From: Mycolicibacterium baixiangningiae
Lineage (GTDB): Bacteria > Actinomycetota > Actinomycetes > Mycobacteriales > Mycobacteriaceae
Assembly: GCF_016313185.1 (NCBI RefSeq)
Contig: NZ_CP066218.1
Span: 2,356,001-2,420,000 of the forward strand
Reading direction: 5' to 3'
DNA: 64,000 nt
Position numbers and translations under genes: made by a program. The notes under the pieces are model-generated. The model searched no databases. It had not been told where the DNA came from and was given only the letters and a program-made list of their open reading frames with translations. This document shows, piece by piece, positions 17,714-27,117 of this stretch (its first letter is position 1; each line of letters starts with the position of its first letter).

Positions 17714-18802
17714 TCATCGGATCTTCGGCCGCTTGTGCAGCACCAGATGCGCCAGCGGGATCTGCGTCTGCTCGGGGGTGGCGGCCATCCGGGCGGCGAT
17801 ACCCGCCTCGAGTCGTTCGACGAACTGCCCCGCGCGGGGATCGTCGCGGCCACCGTCGAGTGCACCGAGCAACGTCGCGAACACCGACGCACGCGCGAAC
17901 TGGCCCCAGTTGCGGCCAAAAGCCTTGGCGTCCTTGTCTGCCCGATACTGGCCGAAGAACCGGTCCTCGCCGTCGAACACCTCGAGATGCTCGATCTCCA
18001 GGCGCTCGAAGCGGCCCGAAGGGGCGAACGGCGCCATGAAGTCCGCCGCGCGCCTGCCGACCGTCGGGATCGTCATACGCCGCAGTTCGTCCTCGCGGAC
18101 CAGCCCCGCCCCGGCGAGTTCGGCCAGCGCATCGGTCATCGCCGCCAGCAGGGGACGGTAGCCGTACTCGCCGTCGTCGCCGATGGCCATTGTCATGACC
18201 ACCAGGCGGCCGCCCGGGCAGAGTTCCCGCCCCCGGAACGCGATGAACTCGTGCCAGTCGTGGGCCGCTTGACGGGCGTAGGCGGCGCGCACGGGCTCCT
18301 CGGCGGTGTGGGCCACCTGGAGGTGGTCGGGCACCAGGGTCGGCACCCGGCTCAGCCACTGGATCGCATACGAACTCCAGCCCAGAGTGACGCTGTTGGA
18401 CGGCAGGATCTGCGAGTAGAACGACCGGCCGACCGCGGAGGCGAACGCGGCGGCGTCCTTGCGCAGGTACGAATCCGGATCGTCGGTCAGCGTGCGGAAC
18501 ATCGCGGTGAAGTCGTTGTCGGGAACGTCGGTGTGGGCCACCAGAACCGAATGCTCACGCGTGGTCCTGGTACGCAGAACGGCGATCGCCGCGCAGATCG
18601 GCAGCAGGGAGTTGTGCGCTGTCGCGGCGCCGTAGTCGGCGATCGCGATCGGCTGCGGCGCCTGCGGCAGGGGGACCACTTTGGCGGCCTGCTCGAACAG
18701 GGCGATCGCCGGGCGCAGCCCCGCGGCCTGCAGGCGCGATCCGGCGGTGTAGTAGCCGCTGTCCATCGGCTGCGGGCGGACCACCACACTGGACTCAGGC
18801 AC
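17714..18802 (-). CDS. SABATH-family carboxyl methyltransferase (fatty acid O-methyltransferase type)
   Basis: This 362-residue SAM-dependent methyltransferase fits the SABATH family (plant salicylate/jasmonate methyltransferases). It has a first motif 'IADYGAATAHNSL' near residues 53-65, an 'FYSQILPSNSVTLGWSSYAIQWLS' type region around 130-153 and the expected length. Mycobacterial homologues have been characterised as fatty acid O-methyltransferases, which convert free fatty acids to methyl esters. That assignment is inferred here. It starts 104 nt downstream of the nagA remnant and ends just after the GlxA regulator gene (convergent). Confidence 0.82.
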   Translation of the reverse strand: MPESSVVVRPQPMDSGYYTAGSRLQAAGLRPAIALFEQAAKVVPLPQAPQPIAIADYGAATAHNSLLPICAAIAVLRTRTTREHSVLVAHTDVPDNDFTAMFRTLTDDPDSYLRKDAAAFASAVGRSFYSQILPSNSVTLGWSSYAIQWLSRVPTLVPDHLQVAHTAEEPVRAAYARQAAHDWHEFIAFRGRELCPGGRLVVMTMAIGDDGEYGYRPLLAAMTDALAELAGAGLVREDELRRMTIPTVGRRAADFMAPFAPSGRFERLEIEHLEVFDGEDRFFGQYRADKDAKAFGRNWGQFARASVFATLLGALDGGRDDPRAGQFVERLEAGIAARMAATPEQTQIPLAHLVLHKRPKIR

Positions 18803-18906
18803 GAGCGGACTTCCTTCGAAAGCGGACAGAGATATGCACCGAGTGTGCGCTCACTGCGAGATTTCCGCTCGCGGGTCGCAGTGGGCGCACATTCGGCGAA
18901 GCAGCA

Positions 18907-19571
18907 TCAGTGCCCGCAGCCGGGTTCGATGACCCACGATCCTCGCCGCAGCACCCCCGCGACGGCCAGGTCGGAATCCAACACCACCAGGTCGGCGGCG
19001 GCGCCGGGCACGAGCGCCGGGGACGGCAGCCCCAAGGCGCGGGCGGGGTTGATCGACGCCTGGCGCACCGCCAGCGCAAGTGCCTCGTCCCGAGGTAGTC
19101 CACTGTGGGCGACGGCGAACCTGAATGCGCGGTCCATCGTCGCGGTGCTGCCGGCGATCGTGTCGGTTCCCGCCACGCGCGCCACCCCCTCGACGACCTC
19201 CACCGCCAACGGACCAAGGTGATAGACGCCGTCGGCCATGCCGGTAGCGGACATCGCGTCGGTCACCAAGGACACCCGGTCGGCGCCGACGGCCCGGGTG
19301 ACGTGGCGGTAGATCGCCGGGTCGACATGGACGCCGTCGGTGATCAGTTCGACGGTCACCCGGTCGATTTCCAGGAGCGCGACGATGGGCCCCGGCTCAC
19401 GACGGTCGATGGGCCGCATCGCATTGAACAGGTGTGTTCCCACGGTCGCACCGGCATCGATCGCCGCCCGCGTCTGGGCATAGGTTGCCTCGGTGTGCCC
19501 GACCGCAGCCACCACCCCGGCACCGACCATCGAGGCGATCGCCGGCAGCGTCCTCGTGACCTCTGGCCACC
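18907..19571 (-). pseudogene. nagA: N-acetylglucosamine-6-phosphate deacetylase, 5'-truncated
   Basis: About 220 codons encode the C-terminal part of NagA: the metal-binding His of 'AVGHTEA', 'THLFNAM', 'REPG', 'DGVHV', the catalytic Asp of 'LVTDAM' and 'AGST' are all intact. The N-terminal ~150 residues, which include the 'HLEGPF' metal-ligand Glu, are absent. Upstream of about 19571 the frame runs into the antisense-like shadow of the MBL gene and becomes Arg/His/Pro noise. The break lies 10 nt from the MBL stop. A product from an internal Met could not be a working deacetylase. A nagA copy elsewhere in the genome is possible. Confidence 0.85.
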
Positions 19572-19580
19572 ACAGTCGTC

Positions 19581-20210
19581 CTAGTGGCCGCGGGTGACCC
19601 AGTCGTCGTAGTGGATGATTTCGTCGCCGATGGTGGTGGTGTCGCCGTGGCCGGTGTAGACGATGGTGTCGGCGGGCAGGGTGCCCAGGCGGCCGGAGAT
19701 GGAGTCCAGGATGGTGGGGAAGTCGGAGTAGGAGCGTCCCGTCGCGCCGGGTCCGCCGTGGAACAGGGTGTCTCCGGAGAACACCGCACCCAACTCGGGG
19801 GCGTACCAGCACACCGAGCCCGGGGAGTGTCCTGGGGTGTGCAGGGCGCGTAGTTCGATGCCACCGGCGCGCAGGGTGGCGCCGTCCTCGACGGTGCGGA
19901 ACTCCTTGTCGGGGTGGGTCATCTGCCACAACATGTCGTCGCCCGCGTGCAGCAGCACCGGGGCGTCGAGGGCGGCGCCGAGTTCGGGGGCCACGGTGAT
20001 GTGGTCGTTGTGGCCGTGGGTGCAGATCACCGCGGCGACGTGGCGGCCCCCGACGGCCATCACGATCGGGGCGGCGTCGTGGGCGGCGTCGAACACGATG
20101 ACCTCGTCGTCGTCGCCGACGATCCAGATGTTGTTGTCGACCTCCCAGGAGCCGCCGTCGAGGGCGAACACCCCATGGGTGACGACCCGCTCGATATTGC
20201 TGCCGGTCAC
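19581..20210 (-). CDS. MBL-fold metallo-hydrolase (Rv2260 type), partner of MscR
   Basis: A 209-residue metallo-beta-lactamase-fold hydrolase. The motif THGHNDH (about residues 64-70) provides metal ligands, with further His and Asp in '[11 protein letters not shown]' and 'VFSGDTLF', and a final His in 'YTGHGD'. It resembles glyoxalase II-like thioester hydrolases. In M. tuberculosis the same gene follows mscR, so a role in hydrolysing the mycothiol thioester (S-formyl-mycothiol) is a reasonable inference. It overlaps mscR by 4 nt. The truncated nagA begins right after its stop. Confidence 0.92.
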   Translation of the reverse strand: MTGSNIERVVTHGVFALDGGSWEVDNNIWIVGDDDEVIVFDAAHDAAPIVMAVGGRHVAAVICTHGHNDHITVAPELGAALDAPVLLHAGDDMLWQMTHPDKEFRTVEDGATLRAGGIELRALHTPGHSPGSVCWYAPELGAVFSGDTLFHGGPGATGRSYSDFPTILDSISGRLGTLPADTIVYTGHGDTTTIGDEIIHYDDWVTRGH

Positions 20211-21292
20211 AGGATCACCACCGAGCGCAGGACCTCACCGGCGTGCATCTTGTGGAAAGCGTCCTCGATCCCGTCCAGGCCGATGCGTTCGGAGACGAAG
20301 CGCTCCAACGGCAGCCGGCCCTGCCGGTAGAGGCTGATGAGGGTGGGGAAGTCGCGTTCGGGCAGACAATCGCCATACCACGACGATTTGAGGGAGCCGC
20401 CGCGGGAGAAGAAGTCCACCAACGGCATCTCCAAGCGCATGTCGGGGGTGGGGACACCGACGAGCACGACGGTGCCGGCCAGATCGCGCGCGTAGAACGC
20501 CTGGGTCCAGGTTTCCGGGCGCCCGACGGCGTCGATGACCACATCGGCGCCGAACCCGCCGGTCAGATCCTGGATGGTTTCGACGACGTCGAGGTCGCGG
20601 GCGTTGATGGTGTGGGTGGCGCCGAAGTCGCGCGCCCACTGCAGTTTCCGGTTATCGGTGTCCACGGCGATGATCGTCTTGGCCCCCACCAGCGCCGCGC
20701 CGGCGATCGCGGCGTCACCGACCCCACCACACCCGATCACCGCCACGGTGTCGTCCCGCGTGACCGCACCGGTGTTGATCGCCGCCCCGATCCCGGCCAT
20801 CACCCCACACCCCAACAGCCCCGCCACCGCCGGATCGGCCTCGGCATCGACCTTGGTGCACTGCCCTTCATGGACCAGGGTTTTGTCGGCGAACGCCCCG
20901 ATCCCCAACGCCGGGGTCAGTTCGGTGCCGTCGGTCAACGTCATCTTCTGGGTGGCGTTGTGGGTGTCGAAACACAGATGCGGCCGGCCCCGTTTACACG
21001 CCCGGCACTGCCCACACACCGCCCGCCAGTTCAGGACCACGAAATCCCCCGGCGCCACATTCGTGACACCGGCACCCACCGACTCCACCGTGCCCGCAGC
21101 CTCATGACCCAACAGGAACGGGTACTCGTCATTGATCCCACCCTCGCGGTAGGTCAGATCCGTATGACACACCCCACACGCAATGACATCGACCACCACC
21201 TCACCCGGCCCCGGATCCGGAATCACCACATCCACCACTTCCACCGGCTGACCCTTCGACCGGGAAATCACGCCGCGCACTGTCTGACTCAT
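20207..21292 (-). CDS. mscR: S-(hydroxymethyl)mycothiol dehydrogenase / S-nitrosomycothiol reductase
   Basis: A 361-residue zinc-dependent medium-chain dehydrogenase. It has 'CGVCHTD' at 39-45, 'GHEAAG' at about 63-68, the structural-zinc Cys cluster '[15 protein letters not shown]' around 93-107, and the NAD motif 'GCGGVG' near 190. The whole protein is close to M. tuberculosis Rv2259. It oxidises the adduct of formaldehyde and mycothiol and reduces S-nitrosomycothiol, working in the cytoplasm with mycothiol as cofactor. It is the first gene of a two-gene operon with the MBL hydrolase, and is divergent from a methyltransferase gene. Confidence 0.95.
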   Translation of the reverse strand: MSQTVRGVISRSKGQPVEVVDVVIPDPGPGEVVVDVIACGVCHTDLTYREGGINDEYPFLLGHEAAGTVESVGAGVTNVAPGDFVVLNWRAVCGQCRACKRGRPHLCFDTHNATQKMTLTDGTELTPALGIGAFADKTLVHEGQCTKVDAEADPAVAGLLGCGVMAGIGAAINTGAVTRDDTVAVIGCGGVGDAAIAGAALVGAKTIIAVDTDNRKLQWARDFGATHTINARDLDVVETIQDLTGGFGADVVIDAVGRPETWTQAFYARDLAGTVVLVGVPTPDMRLEMPLVDFFSRGGSLKSSWYGDCLPERDFPTLISLYRQGRLPLERFVSERIGLDGIEDAFHKMHAGEVLRSVVIL

Positions 21293-21430
21293 GGGTACAA
21301 CCTAATGCCTCCCGATGCGCCCATCCGGCGCGCACACTCGACACATGGCCGCACCCGCGCGCTCTCTCAGCCACGGCGCGCCACCGCTCGTCCGGACTTC
21401 TGCGACCTCAATTCCACGGAACGGAGCGAG

Positions 21431-22486
21431 ATGACCACCAGCGCAACCGAACAGTTCGCCGAGCGCATCGCCGGCGCCCTCGACAGTGCGAGCCTGACGA
21501 TCCTGCTGTCCATCGGGCACCAGACCGGCCTGCTCGACGCCATGGCCGGACTCCCGTCGGCCACCAGCGCCCAGATCGCCGAGGCGGCAGGGCTCGACGA
21601 ACGCTACGTGCGTGAGTGGCTCGGCGGAACCGCCGCCGCCGGCGTCGTGGACTACGACCCCACGACGCAGACGTTCTCACTGCCGCAGGCCCACGCCGCC
21701 GTGCTCACCCGGGCGGCCGGGCCGGACAACCTCGCGCGGGTCGCGCAATTCATCCCGCTGCTCGCCGAGGTCGAACAGAAGATCCTCGACTGCTTCCGGC
21801 ACGGTGGGGGACTGCCCTACAGCGCCTATCCGCGTTTCCATACCCTCATGGCCGAGCAGAGCGGCGAGGTCTTCGATGCCGCACTCGTCGACCTGATCCT
21901 GCCGATGGTGGACGGTCTACCCGCCCGGTTGACCACCGGTGCCGACGTCGCCGACATCGGTTGCGGCAGCGGGCATGCGATCAACGTGATGGCGCAGGCG
22001 TTTCCGGCCAGCCGGTTCACCGGCATCGACTTCTCCGACGAGGGTCTGGGCACGGGCCGCGCCGAGGCGCAGCGCCTGGGACTGCAGAACGTGCAGTTCG
22101 TCGCCGAGGATGTGGCCACGCTCGACGTGGCCGACGCCTACGACGTGATCACTGTGTTCGACGCGATCCACGACCAGGCGCAGCCCGCCCGGGTTCTGGC
22201 CAACATCCACCGTGCATTGCGTCCCGGCGGGGTGTTCCTGATGGTCGACATCAAGGCCTCCAGCCGCGTCGAGGACAACGTCGGGGTGCCGATGGCGCCG
22301 TACCTCTACACGGTGTCGACGATGCACTGCATGAGCGTCTCGCTCGGGCTCGGCGGCGCCGGGCTCGGAACCTGCTGGGGCCGCGAGCTGGCCACGTCGA
22401 TGCTGGCCGATGCGGGCTTCACCGATGTCGACGTGCGCGAGATCGACACGGATCCGCTGAACTTCTACTACGTCTGCCGCAAGTAA
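21431..22486 (+). CDS. Class I SAM-dependent methyltransferase with N-terminal winged helix (Rv2258c type)
   Basis: A 351-residue protein. Residues 1-100 form a winged-helix dimerisation domain, and the methyltransferase domain has motif I '[10 protein letters not shown]' near residues 177-186 and a 'FDAIHDQ' motif about 245. The start at 21431 is preceded by GGAG; an extended upstream frame belongs to the opposite-strand mscR gene. The order with the following serine-hydrolase and DUF3145 genes matches Rv2258c-Rv2257c-Rv2256c. The substrate is unknown. Confidence 0.9.
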   Translation: MTTSATEQFAERIAGALDSASLTILLSIGHQTGLLDAMAGLPSATSAQIAEAAGLDERYVREWLGGTAAAGVVDYDPTTQTFSLPQAHAAVLTRAAGPDNLARVAQFIPLLAEVEQKILDCFRHGGGLPYSAYPRFHTLMAEQSGEVFDAALVDLILPMVDGLPARLTTGADVADIGCGSGHAINVMAQAFPASRFTGIDFSDEGLGTGRAEAQRLGLQNVQFVAEDVATLDVADAYDVITVFDAIHDQAQPARVLANIHRALRPGGVFLMVDIKASSRVEDNVGVPMAPYLYTVSTMHCMSVSLGLGGAGLGTCWGRELATSMLADAGFTDVDVREIDTDPLNFYYVCRK

Positions 22487-22496
22487 CATCTGCCCG

Positions 22497-23321
22497 ATGG
22501 GCGTGCTGGACGTGATCGCGGACTGGCCGGTCGGCACCGCAGCGGCGGCGGTCGTCGGGCCGGACGGGGTGCTGGCCGACCACGGGGACCTCCGGCACCG
22601 GTTCCGGCTCGCGTCGGTGACCAAGCCGCTGGTCGCCCGGGCCGCGCAGATCGCTGTCGAAGAGGGTGTCGTCGACCTCGACACCGAGGCCGGGCCGCCC
22701 GGCTCCACCGTGCGGCATCTGCTCGCGCACACGTCCGGGCTGTCCATGCACTCCGACGAGACGATGTGTGAACCGGGCAAGCGCCGTGTCTACTCGAACT
22801 ATGGATTCGGGGTGCTCGCCGACACCATCGAGCGGGCCGCCGGCATCGAGTTCGGCCGGTACCTCGCCGAGGCGGTGTTCGAACCGCTCGGCATGTCCGA
22901 CAGCACGCTCGAGGGAGGCGCGGAGGCCGCCGGCTACGGCGCGTACACCACCGTGGCCGACGTCGCGGCGTTCGCCGGAGACCTGCTGCGACCCGTGCTG
23001 GTCTCGCAGCAGATGCACGACGAGGCGACGAGCGTGCAGTTCCCGGGTGTCGACGGCGTGCTGCCCGGCTTCGGCGTCCAGCGCCCGAACGACTGGGGGC
23101 TGGGCTTCGAGATCCGCGACGACAAGTCGCCACACTGGACCGGTTCGACCAATTCGAAGCGCACGTTCGGCCATTTCGGCCAGTCAGGGACGTTTCTGTG
23201 GGTGGATCCGCAGAGCGATCTGGCGCTCCTGACCTTTGCTGATCGTGACTTCGGTGATTGGGCGTACGAGCGGTGGCCGACGATCTCTGATGGAGTCCTG
23301 AGAGAATTCGGGCCACACTAG
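22497..23321 (+). CDS. Serine hydrolase of the beta-lactamase/PBP-like family (Rv2257c type)
   Basis: A 274-residue serine hydrolase. The catalytic tetrad S40-V-T-K43, the Y99-S-N triad and 'HFGQSGT' at about 222-228 (in place of the KTG box) give the class C / EstB-like pattern. No signal peptide is visible, so a cytoplasmic esterase or peptidase-type role is likelier than a cell-wall enzyme. It follows the methyltransferase by 10 nt and probably shares its transcript. Confidence 0.88.
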   Translation: MGVLDVIADWPVGTAAAAVVGPDGVLADHGDLRHRFRLASVTKPLVARAAQIAVEEGVVDLDTEAGPPGSTVRHLLAHTSGLSMHSDETMCEPGKRRVYSNYGFGVLADTIERAAGIEFGRYLAEAVFEPLGMSDSTLEGGAEAAGYGAYTTVADVAAFAGDLLRPVLVSQQMHDEATSVQFPGVDGVLPGFGVQRPNDWGLGFEIRDDKSPHWTGSTNSKRTFGHFGQSGTFLWVDPQSDLALLTFADRDFGDWAYERWPTISDGVLREFGPH

Positions 23322-23428
23322 CGCAACACCTGCCACACAAGGCACAATAGACACGCACGACACAGCTGTAATTCGGTTTCAAGAGGCCGCTTGGGGAAGA
23401 CGTCCCTCGTGGAGCCGAAGGAGCAGCT

Positions 23429-23941
23429 ATGCGTGCGTCGAACCAGTTCGCCGACGCGTCGACAGGTGTGGTGTACGTGCACGCCTCACCCGCGGCGGTG
23501 TGCCCACATGTCGAGTGGGCGTTGTCGTCGACCCTGTCGGCGCGCGCCAACCTGAAGTGGACCCCACAGCCGGCCATGCCCGGGCAGCTTCGTGCTGTCA
23601 CCAACTGGGTGGGCCCGGTCGGTACCGGAGCGCAGTTGGCCAACGCCCTGCGCTCGTGGTCGGTACTGCGTTTCGAGGTGACCGAGGACCCGAGTCCCGG
23701 CGTGGACGGGCACCGCTGGTCGCACACCCCGCAGCTGGGCCTGTGGAGCGGTTCGATGAGCGCCAACGGGGACATCGTGGTCGGCGAGATGCGGCTGCGC
23801 GCGCTGATGGCCGCCGGCTCCGACGTGCTGGCCGCCGAACTGGACACCGTGCTCGGCACGGCGTGGGACGAGGCGCTGGAACCCTTCCGCGACGGCGGTG
23901 CGGGCGCCGAGGTCAGCTGGCTGAACCGCGGAGTGGGCTGA
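23429..23941 (+). CDS. DUF3145 protein (Rv2256c type)
   Basis: A 170-residue cytoplasmic protein of the actinobacterial DUF3145 family, with conserved 'VYVHASPAAVCPHVEWAL' type start and Trp-rich middle. Function is unknown. A strong ribosome site, AAGGAG, ends 6 nt before the ATG at 23429. It sits in the conserved order after the serine hydrolase and converges on the diacylglycerol kinase gene. Confidence 0.9.
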   Translation: MRASNQFADASTGVVYVHASPAAVCPHVEWALSSTLSARANLKWTPQPAMPGQLRAVTNWVGPVGTGAQLANALRSWSVLRFEVTEDPSPGVDGHRWSHTPQLGLWSGSMSANGDIVVGEMRLRALMAAGSDVLAAELDTVLGTAWDEALEPFRDGGAGAEVSWLNRGVG

Positions 23942-23954
23942 GTTTCCTCCCGCG

Positions 23955-24863
23955 CTAAGAGGCCGGCACCAGGATCTCCAGGGCGCCCGGCACCGCGGAC
24001 ACCGTGACCGGCAGCCGGCACGCGAAATCCCCGTCGGCATACGCGTTGATGCCGGGGCAGTCCACTTCGATGACGCGGGCCCGCGCCGTGGTCACGTCGT
24101 CGAGCTCGATGTGGGTGCCTTTGAACACGGTGGGGAACAGCCGGACCAGCCGGGTGCGCGACGCCGAGTGCACCATCGTGACGTCGAGCAGACCGTCGGC
24201 GTGGTCGGCGTCCGGGCAGATCTGCATGCCGCCGCCGTAGCTGCGGGTGTTGCCGAATGCGGCGAGCGTGAGGCGGACGTCCTGCGGTGGTCCGTCGTCG
24301 AAACGCAACCGGAACGGGAGCAGCCGCAGCTTCGACAGTTCGGCCACCATCGCGACGTTGTAGCGCATGCGTCCGTGCGGCCAGCGCATCCGATTGGTTC
24401 GATCGCTCACCAGCGAGTCGAACCCGGCCGCCATCACCGTGCCGAACCATTTGTGCCCACCGGCCGCGTCGTCGATCCGGCCGAGGTCGACGGTCCGGGT
24501 GTGTCCGTCGGCGATCACATCGGCCGCGGCCTCCGGATCACCTGTGGGCAAACGGTATTCGCGTGCATGGTCGTTGCCGGTGCCCGCTGGCACGATGCCC
24601 AGCGGCACATCGCCGTGGGCCAGGGCCTGCAGCGCCAGCGAGATGACCCCGTCACCTCCGACGACGGCGAGTGCATCGGTCCCGCCGGCCAGCGCCTCGT
24701 CCACCAGGCGTCGCGCGTGCGCCGCATCGGTGCCGACGATCGCACACACGTCGACACCGCGCTGCTGGAACCGGGCGACCGCGCGCTCGGCAGCGTGCGG
24801 CGCGTTGCCATGGCCCGACAGCGGATTCGTCAGCACCGTGACGTGCCGGATCGCCCGGATCAT
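23955..24863 (-). CDS. Diacylglycerol kinase catalytic-domain protein (Rv2252 type)
   Basis: A 302-residue lipid kinase of the DAGK/YegS superfamily. 'VVGGDG' at about 67-72 and 'PAGTGND' at 92-98 form the nucleotide site. The M. tuberculosis equivalent phosphorylates diacylglycerol and related lipids and has been linked to phosphatidylinositol mannoside synthesis. The enzyme acts at the inner face of the membrane. Its ATG overlaps the stop of the flavoprotein gene upstream (ATGA), so they are co-translated. Confidence 0.9.
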   Translation of the reverse strand: MIRAIRHVTVLTNPLSGHGNAPHAAERAVARFQQRGVDVCAIVGTDAAHARRLVDEALAGGTDALAVVGGDGVISLALQALAHGDVPLGIVPAGTGNDHAREYRLPTGDPEAAADVIADGHTRTVDLGRIDDAAGGHKWFGTVMAAGFDSLVSDRTNRMRWPHGRMRYNVAMVAELSKLRLLPFRLRFDDGPPQDVRLTLAAFGNTRSYGGGMQICPDADHADGLLDVTMVHSASRTRLVRLFPTVFKGTHIELDDVTTARARVIEVDCPGINAYADGDFACRLPVTVSAVPGALEILVPAS

Positions 24864-26476
24864 GGAATCAGCTTGGCCGGGTTGAGGATTCCGGCCGGAT
24901 CAAGGGTCGCCTTGACCGCGCGCAGGATGTCGGCGCCGAGGTCGCCGACCTCGTCGCGCATCCAGGGTCGGTGGTCGGCGCCTACGGCGTGGTGGTGGGT
25001 GATGGTGCCGCCTGCGCGCACAATGGCGTCCGACGCGGCGGCCTTGGCGGTGCGCCACTGCTCGATCGGATTCCCCCGCTGTGCGGCCACGACGGTGAAG
25101 TACAGCGACGCACCGGTCGGATACACGTGCGAGATGTGGCAGAGCACGAGTGCGGAGGTGCCCGATACTTCATCGATTCCCCGGTCGCGTCGCTCCTGCC
25201 CTCCGGCGAGCGCGTTCGTCAGCGCTTCGGTCACAGCGGCTTTCAGCGCCGCGATGTTGGACCACGTGGTGGCGGTCTCGAGCGTTTCGCACAGAGCGCC
25301 CGCGGACAGGAGCGAGTCGCGCAGATACGGCGCCCCGAACCGGCCGTGCTCCCACGCCTTGGCGGGTTCCTCGCCCAGCGATGTGCCGCCGTGCGCCTCG
25401 AGCAGGGCCCGGGTCTCGGCGTGCCGGCTCTCGGCATGTGCCGCCGTGCCCTCGAACACCGTCACCGCCAGGCATCCGCCGGTGATGGTCTGTTCGCCGA
25501 TGGCCTCGGTGGTGGCCAGGTTCACGCCGGTCTCCGCTTCATCGGAGAGCCGAATCACCGTCGGTCCGCTGCCGGTCTGCGTCACCGCACGCAAAGCGGT
25601 TGCGCCGGTGGCGAAGTCGGGGAACGACCACGCCTCGTACCGCGTCGCCTCGGGGACGGGGTGCACACGCAGCCGGACCCGGGTGATGACACCGAACACC
25701 CCTTCGGAGCCGACGAGCAGCTGACGCAGGTCGGGCCCGGCGGCCGAGGCCGGGGCGCGACCCACGTCGAGGACGCCGGCGGGAGTGACGGCCCGCAGTC
25801 CGCGCACCATGTCGTCGAAGCGTCCGTAGCCCGCCGAGTCCTGGCCGGACGACCGCGTCGCGGCGAACCCGCCGATGGTGGCGAAGCAGAAGCTCTGCGG
25901 GAAGTGGCCGAGGGAGAACCCTCGTTCGCCGAGCAGCCGTTCGGCCTCTGGCCCGGTGACCCCCGCACCCAGTTCGGCCTCGCCGGAGACCTCGTCGAGC
26001 CAGTGCAGCGCGTCGAGGCGGCGCAGGTCGAGCGACACCGCCGCGGTGAAGTCGCCGCGGATCGGGTCGAGTCCGCCCACCACGCTGGTCCCACCGCCGA
26101 ACGGCACGACGGCGATGCGGTGCTCGCTGCAGTGTCGGAGGATCGCGGCGATCTGGCCCTCGTCGGCGGGCAGCAGTACCGCGTCGGGGGCGTCCTGCGG
26201 ACCGCGGTCACGCCGACGTAGCAGGTCGAGAGTGGACTTGCCGCCGGCGTGCAGGAGCCGGCCGACGTCGTCGACCAGGCAGAACTCGTCGCCGACGATG
26301 CCGGCCAGCGCGGCGCGGTCGTCGTTGGACAGGGCCGACGGGCTCACGGTCACCTCGTCGAGGGCCAGGGCGGGTGCCGTCGTCGGTGTGACGCCGAGTG
26401 CCTGTTCGAGAAGGGACCGGACGCCGTCGGACAGCGGCTTGGCGGCGGCCGGATCACCCCAGGCGTCCCACTTCAT
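24860..26476 (-). CDS. FAD-linked oxidase, alkyl-DHAP synthase-like flavoprotein (Rv2251 type)
   Basis: A 538-residue vanillyl-alcohol-oxidase-family flavoprotein. The FAD-binding PP-loop 'VPFGGGTSVVGG' lies near residues 124-135, the 'SSGQDSAGYG' element near 213-222, and the C-terminal part resembles alkylglycerone-phosphate synthase. Those enzymes make ether lipid precursors, but activity here is an inference. The start at 26476 (MKWDAWGDP) is typical for the family; an in-frame ATG at 26518 is an alternative that would place the start next to the divergent TetR promoter. It is coupled to the diacylglycerol kinase. Confidence 0.88.
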   Translation of the reverse strand: MKWDAWGDPAAAKPLSDGVRSLLEQALGVTPTTAPALALDEVTVSPSALSNDDRAALAGIVGDEFCLVDDVGRLLHAGGKSTLDLLRRRDRGPQDAPDAVLLPADEGQIAAILRHCSEHRIAVVPFGGGTSVVGGLDPIRGDFTAAVSLDLRRLDALHWLDEVSGEAELGAGVTGPEAERLLGERGFSLGHFPQSFCFATIGGFAATRSSGQDSAGYGRFDDMVRGLRAVTPAGVLDVGRAPASAAGPDLRQLLVGSEGVFGVITRVRLRVHPVPEATRYEAWSFPDFATGATALRAVTQTGSGPTVIRLSDEAETGVNLATTEAIGEQTITGGCLAVTVFEGTAAHAESRHAETRALLEAHGGTSLGEEPAKAWEHGRFGAPYLRDSLLSAGALCETLETATTWSNIAALKAAVTEALTNALAGGQERRDRGIDEVSGTSALVLCHISHVYPTGASLYFTVVAAQRGNPIEQWRTAKAAASDAIVRAGGTITHHHAVGADHRPWMRDEVGDLGADILRAVKATLDPAGILNPAKLIP

Positions 26477-26522
26477 CGGAGGAAGGAGGTCGGTGGAATG
26501 GTCATGTCGGCCGCGCATGCGT

Positions 26523-26528
26523 TACAGT
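26523..26528 (+). promoter_or_regulatory. Candidate -10 element for the TetR-glpD transcript (leaderless)
   Basis: TACAGT ends 7 nt before the ATG at 26536, with no ribosome site between, which fits a leaderless mycobacterial promoter. The 26519-26540 region is AT-rich and lies between divergent genes, so it may also carry the TetR operator. I see no perfect palindrome. Confidence 0.4.
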
Positions 26529-26535
26529 ATTACAC

Positions 26536-27117
26536 ATGGTGTCAATCCGTAAGGACAGCCCGCGGTCGGTCGAGGAACGCATCCTCGACGCCGCCGCGGC
26601 GTGCGTACTGGCCTACGGGGTCAACCGGGTGACGCTCGCGGAGATCGCGCGCCGGGCCCGGGTGAGCCGGCCCACCATCTACCGCCGGTGGCGGGACACC
26701 GACGCCATCCTCGCGACGCTGCTCACCGCCCGGATCGCGGGTGTGCTCGACGACGTACCCGGGGACGGGGTCGGGCGCGACCAGCTGGTCGAACGGATCG
26801 TGCGGGTGGGGGACAAGCTGCGCAGCGATGACATCGTGATGGCGGTGCTCCACAGCGCGCCGGAATTGGCGATGGTCTACATCACCGAACGGCTCGGCAC
26901 CAGCCAGCAGATCCTCATCGACGCGCTGGCGGGCGAGCTCAAACTCGCCCAGGGCGAGGGCAGCGTCCGCGCCGGTGAACCGCGCCAGCTCGCCGCCATG
27001 TGCCTGCTGATCACCCAGTCGACGATCCAGTCCGCGCAGATGGTCGCCCCGCTGCTCGACGCCGACGCCCTCTCCGCGGAGCTGGCCCACTCGCTGAACG
27101 GGTACTTGCGGCCATGA
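26536..27117 (+). CDS. TetR-family transcriptional regulator (Rv2250c type)
   Basis: A 193-residue regulator with an N-terminal TetR helix-turn-helix (about residues 13-58: 'TLAEIARRARVSRPTIYRRW') and a C-terminal ligand-binding helical domain. The ATG at 26536 starts the recognisable domain; upstream extension is antisense to the flavoprotein. Its stop overlaps the glpD start (ATGA). It is divergent from the flavoprotein/kinase pair and likely controls itself, glpD and possibly both directions. Confidence 0.9.
   Translation: MVSIRKDSPRSVEERILDAAAACVLAYGVNRVTLAEIARRARVSRPTIYRRWRDTDAILATLLTARIAGVLDDVPGDGVGRDQLVERIVRVGDKLRSDDIVMAVLHSAPELAMVYITERLGTSQQILIDALAGELKLAQGEGSVRAGEPRQLAAMCLLITQSTIQSAQMVAPLLDADALSAELAHSLNGYLRP

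Noticed and set aside
20243..21430. Extended N-terminus for the Rv2258c-type methyltransferase, about 400 codons more
   Set aside because: The extension is antisense to mscR and the conserved domain begins at 21431 with a GGAG ribosome site.
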